Origin: Cyanobacteria bacterium SBLK | GTDB taxonomy: Bacteria > Cyanobacteriota > Cyanobacteriia > Cyanobacteriales > Spirulinaceae | Length of the DNA: 51,958 nucleotides | Assembly (NCBI GenBank): GCA_017746715.1 | Contig: JAGHZQ010000115.1 | Location: forward strand, 1 to 51,958 | Reading direction: 5' to 3' | Shown: in pieces, positions 43,585 through 51,672 of the stretch | How positions within the stretch are numbered: the first letter of the stretch is position 1 | Layout of the letters: every line of letters starts with the position of its first letter | Notes under the pieces: generated by a model | What the model was told of the DNA's origin: nothing | Database searches by the model: none | What the model saw: the letters and a program-made list of their open reading frames with translations, nothing else | Translations under genes and position numbers: made by a program

Positions 43585-43989
43585 TTGCTGGCGATCGCAC
43601 GAGCAACTCTAAGTTCTAATGCCACTGCACCCGGTGTTATCTTTTCCGATACAGATAGTGTAATTCCTGATGTGGTTTGGATTAGTCAAGAACGTTTGTC
43701 AGAAATTGTAGATGATGCAGGACATCTGATTGATGCTCCCGATCTGGTTGTGGAAGTATTATCGAAAACTGCTGCCGATCGCAAGCGAGACTATGAGGTA
43801 AAACTTAAACTTTATTCGGCTCGAGGGACGCAAGAATATTGGATTTGCGATCGCGTTAAACAATCGGTACAAATCTATCGGCGAGAAAATGGCATTTTAA
43901 AATTAGCAGTAACATTATTTGTGAAAGATACTCTCACCAGTCCTTTATTACCGGAATTCAGTTGTTTGGTAGAACGATTTTTTACTTGA
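43585..43989 (+). pseudogene. Uma2-family protein, N-terminally truncated
   Basis: The visible 134 codons begin with a TTG in sequence unlike the family. From SNATAPGVIFSDTDSVIPDVVWIS onward (two parts) it is a normal Uma2 domain: Asp in VIPDVV, Glu-Lys in LVVEVLSKTAADRKRDYEVK, and GTQEYWICD. Members have about 60 further N-terminal residues, which are absent. The 5' end lies in one of two 31-bp direct repeats that bracket the fragment. Probably non-functional. Confidence 0.75.
43590..43620 (+). repeat. 31-bp direct repeat, left copy
   Basis: Begins GGCGATCGCACGAGCAACTC and ends TAAGTTCTAAT. Matches the copy at 44029-44059 at 28 of 31 bases. Confidence 0.8.
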
Positions 43990-44028
43990 GGTTTTGGCAA
44001 TGCGATCTCGCTATCTCATTTTTTAACA

Positions 44029-44059
44029 GGCGATCGCATGAGCATTTCTAAGTTCTAAT
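44029..44059 (+). repeat. 31-bp direct repeat, right copy
   Basis: Begins GGCGATCGCATGAGCATTTC and ends TAAGTTCTAAT. With the left copy it brackets the truncated Uma2 gene. Confidence 0.8.
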
Positions 44060-44203
44060 ATACTAGATAGAAGTGCGATCGCTAATGACAATTCCTCATC
44101 CTCTCACTGAAATTGATGCGATCGCACAGTTCAATAGTAGTATGATAGCAATTGCAAGAAGATCGTCTATAATTCTCTCATCTGTGTAGAAGTTACTGAA
44201 TCG

Positions 44204-45217
44204 ATGTCAATACAACGTCTCCTAAAGTTCTTAATAGAAAACAAAGAATGGCTATTCAGTGGGGTTGGTCTTACTATAATAGCTTTGTTATTGAAAGAAA
44301 GCCGTTCGTTAATTGTGAGGGTAAATTCTTCTAAGATTTTAGCGAAGTTAGGTAATTTTAAGGTTAGAACAAAGAGAAAAAAAATAATTGAGAATGGAGA
44401 TATTAGAATAATTGGCTCTAGAGCTTGTGGAAAAACAACCTATCTTGCTGCTTTAACTGATTGGCACTATGCAGATATGGAAAAATCAATTCAGTTAATT
44501 GAACCGAAAAATGAAGAGTCAAGAGAACTGGTTAACTTGTCCAAAAATATTCTACAACAAGGTTTAGAATTGGAACCTACATATATGAAAAAACATTCCA
44601 GTTTGCCTATATATAACCTAATAATTCAGGTTTTACAAAGGCAATATATCTATTCAATGTCTCTAACTTTAAGAGACTATGCAGGTGAATTTTTTGAAGA
44701 TCTTGCAAAGAGAAGTGTAGACTCAAAAATAAACCAATATCTAAACGAAATTGCCTTATCATCAAAACTTCTATTAATGTTTGAAGCAGAGTTTTCACCT
44801 AATGTTAGAGATTCTAGATATGCACTTGCACTGAGAACACTTCGCCAAGAATTACTTTATCGCTTGAAAAAAGGGAATAGACAAATTAATGATTATAGAA
44901 TTGCCATTGTTTTTTCTAAATTCGATCAGTTAATACTTAAGATAGATAAATTAAATCAAGAGGAATTCGCACGCAAGAGATTAATTCGCACTTATAACGA
45001 GCTTCAACGATGGGAAGAAGAATGGAATTGCTCGATAGAATATTTTTTTTGTTCTGCTTTTGGTCTAATCCATACTATACCTGAACCCAATACAATAAAA
45101 TTGAGAGATAGTGGTTATGTGCTCAAAAATCCTCTCAAGTGGAAACCATTTGGGCTAGTTGAACCGATTCTCTGGCTATGTACGGGTCAAAAAAATAATA
45201 AAATCATGAATTTCTAG
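44204..45217 (+). CDS. Membrane-anchored P-loop GTPase-like protein
   Basis: 337 aa. One N-terminal membrane span (about 14-31, WLFSGVGLTIIALLL) precedes a basic stretch and a P-loop domain. G1 is GSRACGKTT at 71-79, with CGKTTYLAAL. A switch-like DYAGEFF begins at D158. The G4-like motif SKFD at 238-241 replaces NKxD. This resembles the 'double-GTPase' (DO-GTPase) family found in bacterial conflict and GTPase-associated systems (from memory). The gene is visibly AT-rich and has no HIP1 octamer, unlike its neighbours, suggesting recent transfer. No partner gene with a clear GAP or effector domain is adjacent. Confidence 0.6.
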   Translation: MSIQRLLKFLIENKEWLFSGVGLTIIALLLKESRSLIVRVNSSKILAKLGNFKVRTKRKKIIENGDIRIIGSRACGKTTYLAALTDWHYADMEKSIQLIEPKNEESRELVNLSKNILQQGLELEPTYMKKHSSLPIYNLIIQVLQRQYIYSMSLTLRDYAGEFFEDLAKRSVDSKINQYLNEIALSSKLLLMFEAEFSPNVRDSRYALALRTLRQELLYRLKKGNRQINDYRIAIVFSKFDQLILKIDKLNQEEFARKRLIRTYNELQRWEEEWNCSIEYFFCSAFGLIHTIPEPNTIKLRDSGYVLKNPLKWKPFGLVEPILWLCTGQKNNKIMNF

Positions 45218-45327
45218 AAATGTGTTTTTAGCACGATCGCCATGCGACGATCGCTGCATAATACTTCCTCATACCGACAACAAAAATACGATAAACTAAA
45301 AAGGATACAAAATTACCAAATCGAGCA

Positions 45328-46134
45328 ATGGTTCATTCTCCAAGCCCGATCGCCGACGAACTCCGGCCCTTTCCCGATCATACCCAACTCCCGGAATCTG
45401 ACGGCACTTTCGTGAAGAACTTTCAAGAACATCCTCAAAGTATTTTACTAACCGACTCCATCGAACCCATCCTGCAAGAACTGCACCCCGACGGACAGTA
45501 TGCGATTGGGCAAGATAGCGGCATCTACTGGCGCGAGACAGACCCCCCAGAAAAAGGAGCAGAAGCCCCAGACTGGTTTTATGTACCTGAAGTACCGCCG
45601 CGACTCGATGGGCGCATTCGTCGCTCTTATGTGCTCTGGCGGGAGTATGCCGTACCTCTCATTGCTCTTGAATTTGCCTCGGGAACGGGGACGGAAGAGC
45701 GAGATAGAACCCCTTTGCAGGTTGTTGATGGAACAGTGCAAAAACCCGGTAAATTCTGGGTTTACGAACACATTATTCGCATTCCCTACTACGGGATATT
45801 TATCATCAATACAGGAGAATTAGAAGTCTATCACTGGGAAGATGGTACTTATCAGCGCATGAGGGCAAACGATCGCGGTCATTATCCCATTAACCGCATG
45901 AATGTAGAGTTAGGCGTGTGGCGAGGTACTTATTTGGGTCAATCGGAACAATCTTGGCTGCGATGGTGGGATCGCGAGGGAAATCTACTCCTTACCGGGA
46001 AAGAACGGGCAACAATTGCCGAATCTCAAGCAGATGAAGAACGCCAAAAACGGCAACAGCTCATCGATCGCTTGCAGGGACTGACTCCAGAACAACTCGA
46101 AGCACTGGGAATCGATCGCGGGTTATTGGAGTAA
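45328..46134 (+). CDS. Uma2-family protein with C-terminal coiled tail
   Basis: 268 aa of the longer Uma2 subgroup. It has ILQELHPDGQYAIGQDSGIYW in two parts, EAPDWFYVPEVPPRLDG, YAVPLIALEFASGTGTEERDRT and FWVYEHIIRIPYYGIFI. The last 40 residues form an Arg/Glu/Gln helix ending LTPEQLEALGIDRGLLE, a typical tail of this subgroup. The catalytic Asp and Glu are present. Third Uma2-type gene in 4 kb. Confidence 0.88.
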   Translation: MVHSPSPIADELRPFPDHTQLPESDGTFVKNFQEHPQSILLTDSIEPILQELHPDGQYAIGQDSGIYWRETDPPEKGAEAPDWFYVPEVPPRLDGRIRRSYVLWREYAVPLIALEFASGTGTEERDRTPLQVVDGTVQKPGKFWVYEHIIRIPYYGIFIINTGELEVYHWEDGTYQRMRANDRGHYPINRMNVELGVWRGTYLGQSEQSWLRWWDREGNLLLTGKERATIAESQADEERQKRQQLIDRLQGLTPEQLEALGIDRGLLE

Positions 46135-46205
46135 TTTTGGGGTTAATTCGCGGTAGAGTATTGCAATGTGCAAAATTTTAATCGAATTTTAAATCTGGAG
46201 TCGGA

Positions 46206-46397
46206 ATGGAAATCGGACAAAAAGTTAAAATCTGTCGGATTCGCGATCGCGTCGGTCAAGGAGTCGCCAAAAAACTCGGAGCAGTCGGGACGATAACCGG
46301 CTACAAAATGACCGATGGAAGCGGCGTTGGCGTTGTTGTCGAATTTGACGACAAAAGCGCGAGTTGGTTCTTTGAAGACGAACTCAAAGCAGTTTAG
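46206..46397 (+). CDS. DUF2862 small cyanobacterial protein
   Basis: 63 aa, a compact beta-rich domain: MEIGQKVKICRIRDRV, GTITGYKMTDGSGVGVVVEF, WFFEDELKAV. A GGAG ribosome site fixes the start. The family is small, found in cyanobacteria and plastids, with no established function. It leads a same-strand run with get3d (24 bp) and chlG. Confidence 0.85.
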   Translation: MEIGQKVKICRIRDRVGQGVAKKLGAVGTITGYKMTDGSGVGVVVEFDDKSASWFFEDELKAV

Positions 46398-46420
46398 GAT
46401 TTCGCGTTGACAACATTGTA

Positions 46421-47512
46421 ATGGCTCATCTGATAACCTTTTTAGGCAAAGGCGGAGTCGGTTGTACGACCGTCGCGATCGCCGCCGCTAAGAAACTCGC
46501 AAAAAACGGCGATCGCGTTCTTCTCGCTACCCAAGATCCCAGTCCGGCATTCGGGCTATTATTAGGAGAATCCGTAGGAGTCGAACCCGCAGAAATCGAA
46601 CCCAATCTTTGGACGGTGAAATTTGACACCCCTTTTTTGTTGGCAAAAAGTTGGGAAGAAGTCAAGGAATTTGAAGAAAAATATTTGCGCTTCTCGACCT
46701 TAAAAAATGTCTACGGACAGGAATTAGGCATATTTCCGGGGTTTGAAAGCGCCCTCGGTCTCTACGAAATTCGCAACTATAATGCCAGTCAGAAATTTGA
46801 TGCGATCGTTTACGATGGTACGGCCGATTTGAGCGTCATTAGCGCTCTTGGCGTGCCGGAAAATACTAATTGGTACGTTCGCCGTTTCCGAGAATTAATC
46901 TTAGAGTCGGATTTAGGAAAAGCACTTTCTCCCTTTATACAACCCATTACCTCGGCAATTTTTAATGTTTCTTGGTCGTTGGAAAATTTTGCTGAAGAAC
47001 CCATCAGCGAAACGCGAACGCTCTTAGAAGAAGGAATTGCAGCAGTTTCCGATCCTCAAAGAGTTTTAGCCTATTTGGTAACCAATAACAATCCGATCGC
47101 GATCGCAATGGCAAAATATCTCTGGGGAAGTTCTCAGTTAGCAGGGGTTCACGTCGGAGGAGTATTGTGGAATCGAGAAAAAGCCAATGAAGCGCTAACC
47201 CAAGAATTTTCGCCTTTATTGTGTCGAGAAGTTCCCGAGGCGAAAGATTTAGAGGCGATCGCCGAGGCACTTCCTAATATTCGCGAAGTCGGAGAGATTC
47301 CCAAACCCCTCGAAGTCGATACCGATAAACGTCAAGCGAAAGTTTTCTTACCCGGATTTGACAAAAAACAAGTCAAATTAACCCAATACGGGACGGAAAT
47401 AACCATCGAAGCAGGCGATCGCCGTCGCAATATCATTTTACCCCCACCTTTAACAGGTCAACCTGTAAAAGGGGCAAAATTCCAAGACAATTATTTAATT
47501 CTTTCTCTTTAA
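46421..47512 (+). CDS. Get3d-type ArsA ATPase with alpha-crystallin domain
   Basis: 363 aa. The N-terminal ArsA/Get3 ATPase begins MAHLITFLGKGGVGCTT. The deviant Walker Lys (K10) is present, but the usual P-loop Lys is Cys (C15). FDAIVYDGTADLSVISALG follows, then a C-terminal Hsp20-like domain (about 285-363: VFLPGFDKKQVKLTQYGTEI...NIILPPPL). This layout defines Get3d, a clade of cyanobacteria and plastids; the client is unknown. The adjacent chlG (19 bp) suggests a link to pigment or thylakoid protein handling (inference). Confidence 0.85.
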   Translation: MAHLITFLGKGGVGCTTVAIAAAKKLAKNGDRVLLATQDPSPAFGLLLGESVGVEPAEIEPNLWTVKFDTPFLLAKSWEEVKEFEEKYLRFSTLKNVYGQELGIFPGFESALGLYEIRNYNASQKFDAIVYDGTADLSVISALGVPENTNWYVRRFRELILESDLGKALSPFIQPITSAIFNVSWSLENFAEEPISETRTLLEEGIAAVSDPQRVLAYLVTNNNPIAIAMAKYLWGSSQLAGVHVGGVLWNREKANEALTQEFSPLLCREVPEAKDLEAIAEALPNIREVGEIPKPLEVDTDKRQAKVFLPGFDKKQVKLTQYGTEITIEAGDRRRNIILPPPLTGQPVKGAKFQDNYLILSL

Positions 47513-47530
47513 CATTTCCCGATAATTGCA

Positions 47531-48499
47531 ATGACACAAAACGCCGAACAAAGCAACGATACTTCAAAAACCCGCCAACTTTTAGGAATGAAAGGGGCAG
47601 CATCGGGAGAAACCAATATTTGGAAGATCCGCTTGCAGTTAATGAAACCGATTACATGGATTCCTTTAATCTGGGGTGTGGTTTGCGGAGCGGCTTCTTC
47701 AGGGGGCTATGTTTGGAGTCTCAATGATTTTTTCATGGCGTTGACTTGCATGCTTTTATCGGGTCCGTTGATGGCAGGCTATACCCAAACCTTAAACGAT
47801 TTTTACGATCGCGAAATTGATGCTATTAACGAACCTTATCGCCCCATTCCTTCCGGTGCAATTTCCGTCCCTCAAGTCGCGACGCAAATCATTGTTTTGT
47901 TGTTAGGCGGTTTGGGAGTCGGTTATTTATTGGATGTTTGGGCGGGTCACGATTTTCCCGTAATGGTTTGCTTAACGATATTTGGTGCATTTATTGCTTA
48001 TATTTATTCTGCACCGCCTCTGAAATTAAAGAAAAATGGTTGGTTGGGAAATTATGCCCTCGGCTCTAGTTATATTGCTTTGCCTTGGTGGGCGGGTCAT
48101 GCTTTATTTGGGGAATTAAATATCACGCTTATTGTGTTGACCTTATTTTATAGTTTGGCAGGTTTGGGTATTGCCGTCGTCAATGATTTTAAGAGCGTAG
48201 AAGGCGATCGCGAATTAGGTTTAAAATCTTTGCCTGTAATGTTTGGTGTAACTACCGCTGCATGGATTTGTGTCGTGATGATTGATATTTTTCAAGCTGG
48301 AGTCGCAGGGTATTTAGTCAGCATTCATCAGCATCTTTATGCAACTTTAGTCATGCTGTTAGTAATTCCTCAAATCGTCTTTCAAGATATGTATTTCTTG
48401 CGCGATCCTTTAAAGAACGATGTAAAATATCAAGCCAGTGCCCAACCTTTTTTGGTATTAGGAATGTTAGTAGTGGGTTTGGCTCTAGGTCACGCTTAA
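47531..48499 (+). CDS. chlG: Chlorophyll synthase
   Basis: 322-aa UbiA-family prenyltransferase of the thylakoid membrane. It esterifies chlorophyllide with geranylgeranyl or phytyl diphosphate. About eight spans. The Asp-rich motifs are NDFYDREIDAINEPYRPIP and NDFKSVEGDRELGLKS. ITWIPLIWGVVCGAASSGGY and LGSSYIALPWWAGHALFGEL are ChlG-specific. It closes the DUF2862-get3d-chlG run. Confidence 0.97.
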   Translation: MTQNAEQSNDTSKTRQLLGMKGAASGETNIWKIRLQLMKPITWIPLIWGVVCGAASSGGYVWSLNDFFMALTCMLLSGPLMAGYTQTLNDFYDREIDAINEPYRPIPSGAISVPQVATQIIVLLLGGLGVGYLLDVWAGHDFPVMVCLTIFGAFIAYIYSAPPLKLKKNGWLGNYALGSSYIALPWWAGHALFGELNITLIVLTLFYSLAGLGIAVVNDFKSVEGDRELGLKSLPVMFGVTTAAWICVVMIDIFQAGVAGYLVSIHQHLYATLVMLLVIPQIVFQDMYFLRDPLKNDVKYQASAQPFLVLGMLVVGLALGHA

Positions 48500-48838
48500 A
48501 TTGTCTTTTATTCCTTAACCAGCATGAAAAATCCCAGTTTATTTATTATTGCCCTAGAAAAAGATATAGCAATTCTCGAACGCATGAGGTACGGCTTGAA
48601 GTCTAAAACCTGTCATAATTGCGTTCGGTGTTAATAAAAATTAGCTTGAAACACAGGAGAGACTTTTCCCATCAATCTGTTCGCAGCATACAGAACAAGC
48701 TACACTGGTACAATAGGAATGCGATCGCACTAGAGAATGAGGATTATAAAGTCGAGCGATCCGCTGATACAAAAAAAAGCCCCGAACTCGCCCTTTCGCG
48801 AATCAGTTCGGGGTCGTCATACTTATCAATAAGGCAGA
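48500..48838. other. 339-bp spacer after chlG
   Basis: It contains a terminator for the opposite-strand gene and one HIP1 site. A 36-codon frame from 48524 (MKNPSLFIIALEKDIAILER) has no ribosome site and is not called. Confidence 0.4.
48771..48814 (-). terminator. Intrinsic terminator of the 48839-49807 gene
   Basis: On the minus strand: CCCCGAACT / AGTTCGGGG stem of 9 bp, a loop that can itself pair (TTCGCGAA), then an eight-U run. About 25 bp past the stop. A strong classical terminator. Confidence 0.85.
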
Positions 48839-49807
48839 CTACAAGAGTTCTTCTGCGATCTCAATAATGTCATGAATGATTGTCAGTATTAAGTCTTCAC
48901 TAGAAGGTTCAAAGATAGAGCCATCCGCGTATCTTTTTGGACTTGAATTAGGCCCGTGATCTGCATCAATGGCCAAACGCCACAACGCTGCATGGGTTTT
49001 CCATTCTAGGGTATTAACGTACTCGGGTGTTGTAAACCAGAGATTCCAAGTCAGTACATTCTCCTCCAAGAGCATATTCCCAGTCGCAATATTGAAAATA
49101 TCTAGGACTTTTTGGTTGAAGGCATCGACAGTGCTATTACCTGTCGGTACGATTCCACCAATTTGTACGTCGATATGACCGACGTCCCAAGCTCTGATTT
49201 TGTGTTGAGCAAACCAAGGTGCATCAAATCGCGGACTTTGGTCGTTGAGAATGGTAAAGATGGGCCGATGGGGTTTGCCAACGGCATGGGTAGAAACCTG
49301 AATTGCGTTTTCTTTATCTATGGGAAAGGGCAGTTCTTTTTTAGCAAAGAGATCCCATACTATCTTAAACCACCACTTGCTTTTGACACTCGGACTAAAC
49401 CAAATCTTACCTTCAACGGTCATATCGGCAGCGAGCTCACGATTGGTTTCGTTAATCCAACCCCTCTGTCCGGTCACGGTCACTTCTACATTAAAACAAA
49501 TGTTTTTGGTACAAGCTCCTTGCTGAGGACAGATAATAGACCATATTCTTCCAGTATTGTCGTAACCGATACTGGAAATATCGTGGGCAAACCTCTGAAA
49601 ACACCGAGAACTTTCGTCGTTTAGAATGGTTTGCCAACTGAATTCCGGCCAATAGACCTTCTGCTGGCGTTTGATTCTCCGAATGTTGGCCATGTTATCC
49701 AACATTGGCAGCGATTTTAGATTTGGATCTGGATAGGCAAATGCGGGATTCGATTCGGCGAATCCCCCTATCCATCCCGGTGGTACGTTTTCATTTCCTG
49801 CGGGCAT
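48839..49807 (-). CDS. Unrecognised 322-aa protein
   Basis: No family recognised. A good ribosome site (AAGGAAG, 8 nt before ATG), a strong terminator and ordinary codon use show it is a real gene. It has no signal peptide or membrane span. The sequence is Trp- and Asn-rich with mixed beta character. Features are an N-terminal GNENVPPGWIGGF, a pair of Cys around IICPQQGACTKNICFNVEV, several W-x-x-x-W motifs, a mid-region QVSTHAVGKPHRPIFTILND, and an acidic C-terminal helix DLILTIIHDIIEIAEELL. It is flanked by long spacers on the right and stands alone. Confidence 0.75.
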   Translation of the reverse strand: MPAGNENVPPGWIGGFAESNPAFAYPDPNLKSLPMLDNMANIRRIKRQQKVYWPEFSWQTILNDESSRCFQRFAHDISSIGYDNTGRIWSIICPQQGACTKNICFNVEVTVTGQRGWINETNRELAADMTVEGKIWFSPSVKSKWWFKIVWDLFAKKELPFPIDKENAIQVSTHAVGKPHRPIFTILNDQSPRFDAPWFAQHKIRAWDVGHIDVQIGGIVPTGNSTVDAFNQKVLDIFNIATGNMLLEENVLTWNLWFTTPEYVNTLEWKTHAALWRLAIDADHGPNSSPKRYADGSIFEPSSEDLILTIIHDIIEIAEELL

Positions 49808-50288
49808 GATTGAATCTTCCTTTTATTAAGTGAGCAATTGATAAAGTTTAGGAGTGCAACATTAGCACTCGGAAAGTGTTCGACGCTTTGACTAACATAA
49901 CGTTTGTAATGCTAGGTTAGAGCATAATAGGGACGAAACCGAAAACTTCATACCGATAATAGTAACACGAGTACTCCCCTCAGCAAGAGCATGTTACATA
50001 ACTATATCATTGTGGCAGTGATTTCGTGAAGTTCTCCTAGATACTGCATTCCCACTCATTTGATTAATACCAACCGTAACAATATTGAGGCTATACGATC
50101 GCTCGCTCATCTATATTGCGTTCTGAAAAAAATCGCCGAAGTTTTCCAGCAGAAGTGAAGGCGATCGCCAAAACTCAATAACGAGTTTGCGCGATCGCCT
50201 CACAATTCTCAATTTTTTTTAAGCAGATGATTTGACGATGGGTTATGCTGTCGCTAAAGCATTCTCTGAAGCAACTCGCGGCTACTCC
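49808..50288. other. 481-bp spacer
   Basis: AT-rich with HIP1 sites around 50098, 50160 and 50191. A short plus-strand frame at 50238 (MGYAVAKAFSEATRGYS) begins with a 19-bp motif repeated at 50824. No RNA gene or terminator recognised. Confidence 0.4.
50237..50255 (+). repeat. 19-bp repeat, left copy (GATGGGTTATGCTGTCGCT)
   Basis: Matches 50824-50842 (GATGCGTTATGCTGTCGCC) at 17 of 19 bases. Both copies could encode M-G/R-YAVA and they bracket the small exported-protein gene. Confidence 0.6.
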
Positions 50289-50672
50289 TTAGTCCGTCCA
50301 GATTTTGAATGTCGTATCATATCCTGTCGCACTTTTTAAAGAAAATCCGTAGTTGTTGTAGTAATAGCACCGACTTTCACCTTCACGAAAGTATATTGCA
50401 ACACAAGATTGTTTCTCGATACAAAATGACTGGCATTGTGCCTTAATGTTCCCTCCCGGTCGTACTGCTACAAATTCTTCGGGAGCCGTCCCCAGTGGTG
50501 CTAACTTCATATCCCCTTCGTATTTCGACATCTCCGTCGCATTGGCAACCCCAGCCATCATCACGACGCATACTCCAACGACGAACAGAATTTTTAGGGT
50601 TTTAGCCAACTCTCTAAAGGTTTTTGCCGCCTCACCATTAGCGAAGAATCTTTTGATTTTCGAGACTACCAT
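50289..50672 (-). CDS. Small exported Cys-containing protein
   Basis: 127 aa from ATG 50672, supported by GAGGAAA eight bases upstream. A longer frame with ATG 50723 also has a purine-rich site. The signal peptide is residues 15-46 (LKILFVVGVCVVMMAGVANA). The mature part is about 80 aa. Four Cys lie in CQSFCIEKQSCVAIYF and RCYYYNN, a spacing that recalls PAN/apple-type domains, though it is short for one. Two disulfides are likely outside the cytoplasm. Ligand unknown. Confidence 0.65.
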   Translation of the reverse strand: MVVSKIKRFFANGEAAKTFRELAKTLKILFVVGVCVVMMAGVANATEMSKYEGDMKLAPLGTAPEEFVAVRPGGNIKAQCQSFCIEKQSCVAIYFREGESRCYYYNNYGFSLKSATGYDTTFKIWTD

Positions 50673-51012
50673 GTTATTTTCCTCAATTTGGTTTATGAGC
50701 CTAATCAGCTTGACAATTACCATATCCCTCTCTTGAGGTATTGTCAAACTGTTCCTGACCTTAAATAGTACAAGCTCGCAAAAACACAAAAATGAGAAAA
50801 CGAGTACTTTCCAAGAATTATGCGATGCGTTATGCTGTCGCCAATACATCCTACGAGATTGGCGATCGTTCTCAAATATAGTTCAAACGTGCGACTGCCA
50901 CGAATACTATGATGACTCGATTCTTTTTCAAGCAAAGCTGAATCCTTGAAACTGTCGTCAATCGTGGGTGAGATAAATGGATTGATTTGAGCTAAAGGGA
51001 GAGATTGAAACT
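50673..51012. other. Spacer upstream of the oxygenase
   Basis: It divides divergent genes and should hold both promoters. It contains the second 19-bp repeat (50824-50842) and a GCGATC site near 50863. I find no clear -35/-10 pair. GGGAGAGA about 10 nt before 51013 is the oxygenase ribosome site. Confidence 0.4.
50824..50842 (+). repeat. 19-bp repeat, right copy
   Basis: Partner of 50237-50255. In frame it would read MRYAVANTSYEIGDRSQI before a stop. Confidence 0.6.
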
Positions 51013-51660
51013 ATGACTCAAAATTATAATGTAGATGTGGATTTCTTGTTTCCTACATTAGTAGGGCGATCGTATCTTTTAAATTCTGAAAGCATTAATA
51101 ACAGATTGGCTCAATTCATTTTAGAGTCCATGAGAACAGCACGGGATGTATCGAATGCAACAACAGTTAATCAAGGATGGCAATCACCATTAGGCTTTCT
51201 GAATCACGATCTTGCAGAAATAAAGACATTACGCGCTTTCATTAATCAATCTATAGAAAGTTTCTTGCCACAGTATGGAAAGGTTAATCATTCTATTGAA
51301 GCTCCACCCCAGTTTAGTTATAGCTATGAAAGCTGGGCTGTAGTGCTGAATCAGGGAGGCTTTCAGCACGAACATACACATACTCGAACAGATTTTGTAG
51401 GGGTATACTGTGTTGCAATTCCACCGTTAGACGAAGCCAATCAACAAAATGGTAATCTAACCTTACTCGATCCTCGTGCAGGGCGTTTGGCAACCCGCCC
51501 CTCATGGGAAGCGCCCCATGCTCCTATTGTGCCCACCCCCGGTTGTTTAGTATTGTTTCCTAGCTATTTGCCTCATCGTGTCGATTGTGTTACAACTAAC
51601 GGAAATCGAATAACGATTAATTTTGACGTAACCTTAACTCCAATACAAACCAACCTATAG
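51013..51660 (+). CDS. 2OG-Fe(II) oxygenase, TIGR02466-like
   Basis: 215 aa. The N-terminus DFLFPTLVGRSYL is typical of this 2-oxoglutarate/Fe(II) oxygenase family. Metal and cosubstrate residues are in QHEHTHTRTDFVGVYCV (H119, H121, H123), LLDPRAG, LVLFPSYLPHRV (H188) and GNRITINFD (R199, the probable 2-oxoglutarate Arg). It should hydroxylate a substrate. The next gene starts 12 nt after the stop with a strong ribosome site, so its repeat product is the natural candidate substrate (inference). Moderately AT-rich and low in HIP1. Confidence 0.85.
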   Translation: MTQNYNVDVDFLFPTLVGRSYLLNSESINNRLAQFILESMRTARDVSNATTVNQGWQSPLGFLNHDLAEIKTLRAFINQSIESFLPQYGKVNHSIEAPPQFSYSYESWAVVLNQGGFQHEHTHTRTDFVGVYCVAIPPLDEANQQNGNLTLLDPRAGRLATRPSWEAPHAPIVPTPGCLVLFPSYLPHRVDCVTTNGNRITINFDVTLTPIQTNL

Positions 51661-51672
51661 AAGGAGACTACA

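Noticed and set aside
42293..46134. Accessory island considered as a prophage or integrated plasmid
   Set aside because: No integrase, phage structural gene, replication gene or tRNA-associated attachment site is visible; only TA, Uma2 and a GTPase-like gene.
48619..48867. Plus-strand ORF across the terminator after chlG
   Set aside because: It runs through a strong intrinsic terminator and the end of an opposite-strand gene, with no start signal.
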